From Laguncularia racemosa (taxonomy: Eukaryota > Streptophyta > Magnoliopsida > Myrtales > Combretaceae), in contig JBBMOL010000376.1 in NCBI GenBank assembly GCA_037954665.1, forward strand, positions 62,001 to 126,000: a stretch of 64,000 nt of DNA, written 5' to 3'. How positions within the stretch are numbered: the stretch's first letter is position 1; every line of letters starts with the position of its first letter. Position numbers and translations under genes: made by a program. Below the pieces are notes generated by a model that made no database searches, was not told where the DNA came from, and saw nothing but the letters and a program-made list of their open reading frames with translations. Positions 55,916-64,000 of the stretch are shown one piece after another.

Positions 55916-57274
55916 ACCTAAATAAAGATTCTAAACACCTCATTTTTGCCCCCTTTTTTAGGTTAATTAAAATAAGGCTAGGTTTACAAAATAAATAAAT
56001 AAAATAAAGTGAATAATGATAACAATAATAAATAAATGAGGTAAGAATATAGAAAAAAAATAGAATTGAATAAAATGTGAAAGAAAAAGATAAAAAATAT
56101 ATATGATAAAAAATGTTATTTTTCGAGAATAAGAATTAGAAAACTAGAGTTTTTAAGTCAAGTTCAAGGCCACTTCAATTAAACAAAACTCAACCTAGGA
56201 ATTTAGTTTACTTAAGTAAATTTTGTTTGCAATAATATATAGTTATAAAAATATAGAGTTTTCTATGGTTCTATTTGTTGAACCAACAAGTTCATAAAAT
56301 GTTTTTTTGATGAGAACAATACCAATTAGTATTTAAAATGTAAATAAATTGTAAATTTGAGTTAAAATGAAAAATCATCTCCATTCGATTATTTCAAATA
56401 TATCATGTTTGTGTGCTTGACTTGAATTATGTGAATGAGCATGGAAAATCATGTGTCTTTCATTTGGAAATGTGAATCTATTTTTGTTGGAGTTGATGGT
56501 CAAGTTGCATCGGGAGGCTAGTATTCATGGAGTCAGTAGGATGATAGCTTGAATTGGGGTTTTGAATAGTTTTGTTGCTTACTATCCTAACGATAAGCAA
56601 AGTGATAGCTAGTCGATTTTTAGAACCAAAATCCTACCCTTATATTCCTAAATCATCTTGATGGTAGCTTTAAGATGATGTTGAAGTTAGTGCTCTTTTT
56701 TCCCATCATCCTATTGGTATTGTAGGGAGTTGTCCTACTAATAGAAGGAAAAAATCTAGCATTTGGAACATTTCATGCACTATAATGGGAAGAAATATTA
56801 ATAAGGGTACAAATACCATAACAACCGAAAAATGATACACTTGTTCTAATCTATAAAGCTGCAATATTCATTTATTATCTTGCAAATTATTCCTTTTGTC
56901 ATTCGTACATTACACTTGCAAATCATTTAAGAAAAATTGTAATATAGTGTGTAAGCTTTCATTTGCAAATTTGAGAGTATAAACACTATACTTGTGTACT
57001 TAAGTGTGTGATCTTTTGTGGAACTTGTCTATAGCTCTTTGAATACAAATATTTGAGATTAATAAAGTGTGTGTGAAGTCCTCAATTAGAGGCAATTGTG
57101 TGATTGTAGAGAGTAAGGGGTGGTTGAAAATTGACATTAAATTCGAGCTTAATTTTCTTTATCCCTATCTCTTTTGTTTTCCATACTCATTATTATTGTT
57201 TAATTTAATTTGATTATTCATCTAGTTGATAATGTTAAAAAAGAAATAAAAAATTGTCCCCAATCTCTCCCCCC

Positions 57275-57316
<42 letters not shown>

Positions 57317-57530
57317 TTCCTTTGAGTTCAAGCCAAGCATTTCATTATCAATATTTTCAATGGGATTGGTCTAACCTTCAATCTATTGTTAATCCACGTA
57401 TTAACAGCAGAGATTTAATCATGATAAATAATAGATACTTAATATTCATAAATTAATGGTGAGCTTGAAGGCATGTGACTATTTGATGATTTACCATAAA
57501 TATAATGATACACTCAGAACATATATAAAA
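55916..57530. other. Unassigned region, with a possible Tat LTR start
   Basis: It opens with TCTAAACACCTCATTTTTGCCCCC at 55930, close to the start of the Tat/Ogre LTR at 17261 (TGTAAACACCCCATTTTTTGCCC), which suggests a truncated related LTR. The rest is AT-rich. At 56930-57110 there is a GTGTG/AATAAAGTGTGTGTG stretch like an LTR polyadenylation region. I cannot assign it with confidence. Poly-C run at 57277-57305. Confidence 0.4.
57277..57305. repeat. Poly-C run (29 C) followed by poly-A
   Basis: Uninterrupted 29 C then 10 A. Either a real homopolymer expansion or a consensus error; length should not be trusted. Confidence 0.85.
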
Positions 57531-59083
57531 TGGGAGCGTAAATTGCAGCAAGTGCACTGGTCGTATCAAGTAATAAAGTGGTGAAAAGTAAGGTTGTCGA
57601 TCCCTCGAAGAACCAATAGAGTACTAGATCTATGGCAATTCTTATCAATATCTAAGTGATTAAAAAGGGGCTTTGAAATGTCTAATCTAAAAATTTAACT
57701 TAAAGCAACAAGAAAAATTTTATGACGAATCTATCAATTATGAACAAGGGAAATTAGAATTCACCCTAGATTTGTTAATCAAATTGCTACCAAGTTATGT
57801 CAACTAGTGGCTATAAGGTTATTCAAGTGAGTTTAGAAAATCCTTTTTAGGGATGTTGACCTTAAATCAATTAGTCGGCTTCCGCGTCTCCAATTAACCA
57901 AGGAATCAAAATTATGTTCATACACCTCCCGATGCTACAAACAACTAATGCCCTAAATCAATTAACCCTAATCCCTTAGTGATTAATTAACAAGAAACAT
58001 TGCATTGTGCCCTCCATAAACTCTAATTAAACCAATTATCGCAACTCCCGTATTGATAATCAATCTAATTAAGAATTCCTAACAAATCCTAATCAATTCC
58101 CGTATCAAAAGGATTTCTAACAATTATAATCGAAGACTAATTATAATTGAAATCAAAGGAATTGCAATCATGAATAATCCTAATAATTCCTAATTACATA
58201 ACATGGCTACAATTATCCTTTTAACATTCTAGAGTTTCATCCAATTTCCCACAAGGATGATTTAGAACATTATAGTATGAGTTGCATAAAAACAATTGAA
58301 ATAAAGAGGTGCAATGGAATTCATATTAAACAACTAATAAATGGCATAAAAGAAAATAAAGTAAATGAAACAATGGTTATAATCTTCAAGAGCTTCAATC
58401 TTCAAAAATGACTCCTTGAATTCTTCAATTGAAAGCAAACTTCAACAAAATGACATTCTTCCTTCAAACTAAACTTTGGAAAAATCTAAAGTACCTAAGG
58501 AAATTCTAATGATTCAAAAGAAAGACAAATGATGCTAAAACAAAGAAGAAGAACAAAAGGATTCTAAACAAAAGAAAGGATGCTTAACAAAAGAAAGGAT
58601 GCCTCCAAGGTTCACACAAGGGGTCTATTTATAGATCCAAAGAGGAGGGGGATAAGGTTGATCTGATGAGGATTTGAGTCAGCAAATTAATTAGGATACG
58701 ATTTTGGAGAGATTCTCGCAATGGATATCCGGGGAGTAATGAAGGCCGGCTCAAGGCCGACGGCCTTGAATGTAGGCCGACTCAAGGCCGACGGCCTTGA
58801 ATGTAGGCCGGCTTAAAGGCCGGCGGCTTTTCTTCTTTTTGAGGCCGGCTCAAGGCCGGCTCAAGGCCGGCCCAAGGACGGCGGCCTTCAGTGCAATCCT
58901 TCGCTCACTTCTTCAATTTTGTGAAAAACTCCTCCAATTAACTTGTAATTTACTTTTGGGTCCTCAAAACCTGTATTTTCACAATAAATACCATTAAGTA
59001 TCATTTCTTTATATTTTCTTATAATATTAAAATAAATTTAATATAAGTCCAAAAGAAAATATAAGTATAATGTGATCTTATCA
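57531..59083 (-). repeat. 3' LTR of element D (1553 bp)
   Basis: Plus strand TGGGAGCGTAAATTGC ... GTGATCTTATCA; on its own strand TGATAAGATC ... CGCTCCCA. TATAAATA (complement of 58626-58633) and a GGCCGGC repeat cluster at 58740-58885 lie in the U3 part. Confidence 0.92.
58740..58890. repeat. GGCCGGC/CAAGGCCGG minisatellite in LTR of D
   Basis: Units AAGGCCGACGGCCTTGAATGTAGGCCGACTC and shorter GGCCGGCTCAA repeated six or more times. GC-rich island in an AT-rich LTR, in the enhancer position upstream of the TATA box. The same motif family occurs in the B and F LTRs. Confidence 0.88.
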
Positions 59084-60361
59084 ACATCCCCACACTTGAA
59101 CTTTTGCTTGTCCTCAAGCAAAATAATTGATTTAAACAAGAGAAATCCATCATTGAACTTCTGGTGCCCATTGTTTCTGACCATACTGAAATTTGTAACT
59201 AGTATATCTAGTTGAAATTTAGTAGTTAATCTAAATACAACAGATTTTTAATCCCAGTGTTTAACAATAGAAAACAATACTTAGTCCATAAGAAAAAACA
59301 TTCATTTAAACTTCATTGGTTATTAGCAAGTATCATCTCCCTCAATTTTACTTCTCTAAACAAGATAACAAGGAGTGAAAGCATATGGTATCCATTTTTT
59401 TCTAGAATTTCTCCCTTTTTTTTTATGTTTTATTTGCCTTGATTGGCAGCGGAGTGAGACTTCACTCTTCTGAGGGACCAAAGCTCGCCCATGTCAACCT
59501 GACTTTCATTAAGGTACTAAATTTTTGCCTTTCCGCCCTTCTCGTTATTGTGAGTTCATTGAGTCGGCACATCTTGGGCTCATCGCCTAAGTGACCAGGT
59601 TTTAAAGGGACCCCTACGAACTCTTCCTCACACTAACATTTAAGATTGGATACTCTTAACTCACTTTCCTGAGTTATTGGAGTAAAGGCTCTTTTTTTTT
59701 TTTTTTAAGGGATCACTAAGTAAAATATTTCTTTTACCTCTTTCACTAGGTGTTAAAGTATTCTCAAATAAATTTCAATAGAGATTTATCCCAACCAATT
59801 TTTCCTTGAAGTAAACTTGCTTGTTTTTTCAACTTAAGGACTCAATCTCAAGTTCAAAGGCTAAACATAGGGTAAACCCCGTTCTCTAGAGATTTTACTC
59901 TTAAATTTTAACTATGTAAACTAGTCACAACAATTGGCGAGTAGGGCACCAATCTAATTCAATTTCAGGATTTCATTGAAAACACTTAAGGACATAAATA
60001 AAGCATGGGATTTGTAAGCTCATGATGTGTGCAATCATTATACTTCTACATTTATAATCCCTTCCCCACACTTAAATTGGACAATGTCCTCATTGTTCCT
60101 AATATATCACAAAATTAAGGAAACGAATGTCAATGCAGAAATTGAAATACTGGTACTTCCCTGGTATAAAATTGTTCATCAGGAAGAAAATTCCTCCTAA
60201 AATGTCTGTCATCCTTGGAGTGTCTTGAATGCACCGGCAGCTCTTATCCAGCCTTGAATTAGTTTTTTTTTTTTTTTAACGAAACTATTATAGATACTTA
60301 TTAAGCATGGGCTGCCTCCCATGAAGCGCTTGTTTTATAGTCATCAGCCTGACTATCAGGG
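59084..60361 (-). other. Non-coding 3' part of element D, with polypurine tracts
   Basis: No coding frame. The complement contains AGTGTGGGGATGT next to the LTR (59084-59097) and a second AAGTGTGGGGAAGGG at 60057-60080 with the preceding GAGGACATTGTCCAATTT, a motif typical of Athila-group 3' ends. Poly-T runs at 59690-59707 and 60263-60280. The space where RT-integrase would be is not here. Confidence 0.78.
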
Positions 60362-62962
60362 TTAGCTTACATCAAGGAGTTTAAACAACTCCTTCAACAC
60401 CATCGTTTTCAGATTAGGATTCCAAGCTTCCTTCCATGGTATGGTGCCCTTCTTTTCAGCTTCCACCAATGTTTTGTAGGTAGATATCAATAAACTTACC
60501 TGCTGGATGTCTGCCCTTGACCATCCTAGGATTTCCCTATATTCATCCAACTGGCCTTGAATCTGCTGCTGCAATTCTTTTGTCATAGGCGCTTGATTAA
60601 TGTGAGGCCATGGATTTCCTAAATTCAGACACTTATAATCAAACAATTGATTAGAAAAGACATTAGGTTCAAGTGTCTGCATAGGCATTAGTGTTGGCAC
60701 TGGTAGCTTCTCATAGTCGTCTGTCTTCTCAAAAGCAACAACATTTTCAGTCTGGGGCACTTGTTCACGACCTTTGTTTTCTTGCTCATCTTCATCCCCC
60801 CAATCATCTATCTCATTCAAGACAGCTTCAAGAGTGGTTTGCCCTACATCTTCCTCCACATCATTGTTAGTAATTTCACCCTCAGCAGATATGTCAGAAT
60901 ACCTTGCTTTCTCATTAGACAAAAACACAGGATCATACATATCAAATGTTACCTGGTCATCTAGTGCTCTAAGGGTGAGCTTACCTTGTCCTACGTCAAT
61001 TAGAGCTTGACCTGTGGCTAGGAATGGTCTTCCTAAGATCATGGGTACCTCTCTATCTTCTTCCATTTCCAAGACTATAAAGTCAACTGGAAAGATGAAT
61101 TTGTCCACTTTTACTAGGACATTCTCCACTATACCCTTTGGGTACTTGACACTTCTATCCGCAAGTTGTAAGGTGACGTGCGTCTCCTTACATTCTCCAA
61201 GTCCTAGTTTTTTGAAAATAGACAGAGGCATTAAATTTATACTTGCACCAGAATCTATAAGTACTTTATCAAAATTAAAATTACCAATAGTGCAAGGAAT
61301 AGTAAAACTTCCCTGATCTCTTTGTTTTCTTGGCAAATTGGATAAATTCTTTTGTAAGATCATAGAACATTCTCCTATAAGCATCACTGGTTCATTTCCT
61401 TCAATCTTCCTCTTCTTTGTGAGTAAATCCTTCATGAACCTAGCATATGATGGCATCTGTTGAAGTGCCTCTGCAAAAGGAATGTTAATTTGCAATTTTT
61501 TAAAGACTTCTAAAAATTTAGCAAATTGTGAATCCAATTGTTGTTGCTTCAGCCTTCCTGGGAAAGGAATAGGAGGAACATATGCTTTCACTTTTGGTGA
61601 ATTTTTCTTTGGCTCCTCTTCCTTTTGTTTCCCTTTATCTTTCCCCAGGTTAACCTCCTCTTCCTCAAGTTTCTTATCAATCAATTCCTTACCACTTCTT
61701 AACATAATAGCATTTACACCCATAGGATTTTGCTCAGTATTGCTAGGTAAAGACCCAGATGGTCTATTACTCAACTGTTGAGACATTTGACTAAGCTGAT
61801 TTTCAAGATTCCTAATGGTGGCTTGTTGATTTTGCAACATTGTGTCAGTCTTTTGCATATAACTTATCATGAGTTCTTCCATTTTAGACTGACCTTGCTG
61901 AGAAGAGGTATTATGATTAGGATATTGTTGATGGGGAGTATTATGATTAGGACCTTGCTTTTGAAATCCAGGGGGTTTAAGTGCGTTATTATCATTTCTC
62001 CATGAGAAATTTGGATGGTTACGCCACCCTGGATTGTAGGTGTTTGAATAGGGTCCTTGATTTCCTCTTTGGAAATTGTTGACAAAATTTACTTGCTCTC
62101 CATGGGATGAGGAGGAAAAGTTTCTAGATGGGCACTCAAGAGTTGAGTGTGGTCCTGAGCATAACTCACAACAAGAAAATTGATTAACATTGAAAGAAGG
62201 TGCAGAGGTGAGTTTACTTACCTGGGCGGTAAGAGCAGAAATCTGAGTTGTTAAGGTGTCCATATCATTGACAGATGCCACTCTAGACTTACCTCTTTCA
62301 TGTTGCCAATTATGTGCACTAGAGGCCATTTCATCTATCAAAGCACTAGCCTCATCATATGTCTTACTCATTAATGCACCACCAGAAGCAGCATCTACCA
62401 GAGATCTCAATGTGTCATCTAAACTGAGATAGAATATCTCAATAAGGAGATTATCTGGTAATCCATGATGGGGGCATTTTCTAATTGCCTCCTTAAATCT
62501 TTCCCATGCTTCATAAAGTGATTCACCACTAAACTTACTGAAGTTTGTGATGTCATTTCTTAACCTAGCAGTTCTAGCTGGTGGAAAAAATCTCCTTAAA
62601 AATTTAGATGAGAGATCTACCCAAGTGGTTACAGAGTCTTGTGGCAATGAATTGTACCAAGCCCTAGATTTTTCTCTAAGTGAAAACGGAAAAAGTTGTA
62701 GCCTAATTACATCATCAGATACATTATTCATTTTCACTGTATTACAATATTGAAGAAATACTGCAATATGCTCATCGGGACTCTCATTTGGATATCCTCC
62801 AAATTGATTTGATTGAACCATTTGAACGAGTGCTGGTTTTAACTCGAAATTATTAGCCTGAATTGTTGGTCTTCTAATTGCAGGACCTGAAACAACAGGT
62901 ACCGTGTATTCTCGAAGTGCTCTACCAACACCCTGAATCTGATTGTTGTTCTCATCTGCCAT
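60362..62962 (-). CDS. Gag-protease polyprotein of element D (intact, 866 codons)
   Basis: The ATG at 62960-62962 (MADENNNQ) gives an 866-residue product without a stop. Gag: PFSLREKSRAWYNSLPQDSVTTW, FPPARTARLRNDI, ESLYEAWERFKEAIRKCPHHGLPDNLLIEIFYLSL, then the knuckle CELCSGPHSTLEC and NPGWRNHPNFSWRN, all Athila-like. A charged linker KEEEPKKNSPK is followed by the protease with DSGASINLMP (active site intact) and MILGRPFLATG. After it an acidic stretch and YREILGWSRADIQQ, the remains of the protease-RT junction, end in 45 residues that match nothing I know. The frame also stays open upstream into the LTR (to 63118), but nothing supports an earlier start. Confidence 0.9.
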   Translation of the reverse strand: MADENNNQIQGVGRALREYTVPVVSGPAIRRPTIQANNFELKPALVQMVQSNQFGGYPNESPDEHIAVFLQYCNTVKMNNVSDDVIRLQLFPFSLREKSRAWYNSLPQDSVTTWVDLSSKFLRRFFPPARTARLRNDITNFSKFSGESLYEAWERFKEAIRKCPHHGLPDNLLIEIFYLSLDDTLRSLVDAASGGALMSKTYDEASALIDEMASSAHNWQHERGKSRVASVNDMDTLTTQISALTAQVSKLTSAPSFNVNQFSCCELCSGPHSTLECPSRNFSSSSHGEQVNFVNNFQRGNQGPYSNTYNPGWRNHPNFSWRNDNNALKPPGFQKQGPNHNTPHQQYPNHNTSSQQGQSKMEELMISYMQKTDTMLQNQQATIRNLENQLSQMSQQLSNRPSGSLPSNTEQNPMGVNAIMLRSGKELIDKKLEEEEVNLGKDKGKQKEEEPKKNSPKVKAYVPPIPFPGRLKQQQLDSQFAKFLEVFKKLQINIPFAEALQQMPSYARFMKDLLTKKRKIEGNEPVMLIGECSMILQKNLSNLPRKQRDQGSFTIPCTIGNFNFDKVLIDSGASINLMPLSIFKKLGLGECKETHVTLQLADRSVKYPKGIVENVLVKVDKFIFPVDFIVLEMEEDREVPMILGRPFLATGQALIDVGQGKLTLRALDDQVTFDMYDPVFLSNEKARYSDISAEGEITNNDVEEDVGQTTLEAVLNEIDDWGDEDEQENKGREQVPQTENVVAFEKTDDYEKLPVPTLMPMQTLEPNVFSNQLFDYKCLNLGNPWPHINQAPMTKELQQQIQGQLDEYREILGWSRADIQQVSLLISTYKTLVEAEKKGTIPWKEAWNPNLKTMVLKELFKLLDVS

Positions 62963-63032
62963 GTTCTCTTCTTCCTTTCTTCTCTGCTCTCTTCTAAGTT
63001 GTCGCAAGGTGCGTTCTATCTCAAGATTAAAA

Positions 63033-64000
63033 TGGGAGCGTAAATTGCAGCAAGTGCACTGGTCGTATGAAGTAATAAAGTGGTGAAAAGTAAGGTTGTC
63101 GATCCCTCGAGGAACCAATAGAGTACTAGATCTATGGCAATTCTTATCAATATCTAGGTGATTAAAAAGGGGCTTTGAAATGTCTAATCTAAAAATTTAA
63201 CTTAAAGCAACAAGAAAAATTTTATGACGAATCTATCAATTATGAACAAGGGAAATTAGAATTCACCCTAGATTTGTTAATCAAATTGCTACCAAGTTAT
63301 GTCAACTAGTGGTTATAAGGTTATTCAAGTGAGTTTAGAAAATCCTTTTTAGGGATGTTGACCTTAAATCAATTAGTCGGCTTCCGCGTCTCCAATTAAC
63401 CAAGGAATCAAAATTATGTTCATACACCTCCCGATGCTACAAACAACTAATGCCCTAAATCAATTAACCCTAATCCCTTAGTGATTAATTAACAAGAAAC
63501 ATTGCATTGCGCCCTCCATAAACTCTAATTAAACCAATTATCGCAACTCCCGTATTGATAATCAATCTAATTAAGAATTCCTAACAAATCCTAATCAATT
63601 CCCGTATCAAAAGGATTTCTAACAATTATAATCAAAGACTGATTATAATTGAAATCAAAGGAATTGCAATCATGAATAATCCTAATAATTCCTAATTACA
63701 TAACATGGCTACAATTATCCTTTTAACATTCTAGAGTTTCATCCAATTTCCCACAAGGATGATTTAGAACATTATAGTATGAGTTGCATAAAAACAATTG
63801 AAATAAAGAGGTGCAATGGAATTCATATTAAACAACTAATAAATGGCATAAAAGAAAATAAAGTAAATGAAACAATGGTTATAATCTTCAAGAGCTTCAA
63901 TCTTCAAAAATGACTCCTTGAATTCTTCAATTGAAAGCAAACTTCAACAAAATGACATTCTTCCTTCAAACTAAACTTTGGAAAAATCTAAAGTACCTAA
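63033..64000 (-). repeat. 5' LTR of element D, cut by window edge
   Basis: Matches 57531-58498 with about seven single-base differences, e.g. GTATGAAG for GTATCAAG. It joins directly to TTTTAATCTTGAG and then the gag leader, without a tRNA-complementary site. Confidence 0.92.

Larger units (their letters stand above)
57531..64000 (-). mobile_element. Element D: young non-autonomous Athila-like gag-protease element
   Basis: LTR 57531-59083 is repeated from 63033 to the window edge with about 7 differences in the 968 bp that can be compared, so insertion is recent. Internal sequence (59084-63032) holds one intact gag-protease frame and a non-coding 3' part, and no RT, RNase H or integrase. The complement shows the Athila-type polypurine tract AGTGTGGGGATGT before the LTR. 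No primer-binding site lies between the right LTR and gag. It is about 6.5 kb or more, with its right end outside the window. Confidence 0.9.

Noticed and set aside
58797..58997. Open frame over the GGCCGGC repeats
   Set aside because: Repeat-encoded and inside the LTR of D; composition effect.

Overview
This window is a repeat-rich stretch of a plant nuclear genome. It consists almost entirely of LTR retrotransposons inserted into one another. The plant assignment rests on several features: gag/pol lineages typical of angiosperms (Athila-like and Tat/Ogre-like Ty3/gypsy, another Ty3/gypsy group, and a Ty1/copia element), primer-binding sites matching plant tRNA-Asp, tRNA-Arg and initiator tRNA-Met, and an AT-rich background with no compact gene order. 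I recognised no host protein gene, cellular RNA gene, CRISPR array or prokaryote-like system.

Layout. 1-5440: minus-strand Athila-like element (called 1) running off the left edge (RT, protease, gag, tRNA-Asp PBS, LTR). It sits in the gag of a decayed Ty3/gypsy element A (5441-5974, resuming 13706-15845). A is split by Ty3/gypsy element B1 (5975-13705, near-matching 5-bp target duplication), which itself carries a solo Athila-like LTR (E, about 10053-11736). A minus-strand relative, B2 (15846-17260), lies in A's 3' LTR and is cut at its integrase by a Tat/Ogre-like element (17261 to about 27780; LTR, tRNA-Arg PBS, second RNase H, integrase). A third B copy, B3 (about 27800-34019), has the most readable pol. 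34345-37345 is a non-coding block whose diverged second copy is at 46365-48501 plus 54650-55915. Between the copies are a complete Ty1/copia element G (38555-45373, duplication CTTGT) carrying a TTA-flanked Harbinger-like element H (39018-40941), and a solo LTR F (45686-46262, duplication CACAC). The second copy is interrupted by gag-protease-only Ty3/gypsy element C (48502-54644, duplication CTTAC), whose protease is split by a small LTR derivative C' (51898-53127, duplication ATATT). 55916-57530 is mostly unassigned. 57531-64000 is a young Athila-like non-autonomous element D with an intact 866-codon gag-protease frame but no RT, integrase or primer-binding site.

Two blocks, about 6510-13135 and 18895-29855, read as homopolymer-smeared sequence: single bases are overwritten by their neighbours while length is roughly kept. 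Comparing B1 with clean B3 shows this is almost certainly a consensus or base-calling artefact, so reading frames inside those blocks are not meaningful, although domain order can still be followed.

The most interesting biology is in the LTRs. Two kinds of short GC-rich repeats (one built on CCGTG/CACGG, one on GGCCGGC) recur in LTRs of different lineages, even across the Ty1/Ty3 divide. Two elements (C and D) keep gag-protease but lack reverse transcriptase and integrase, which points to mobilisation in trans.
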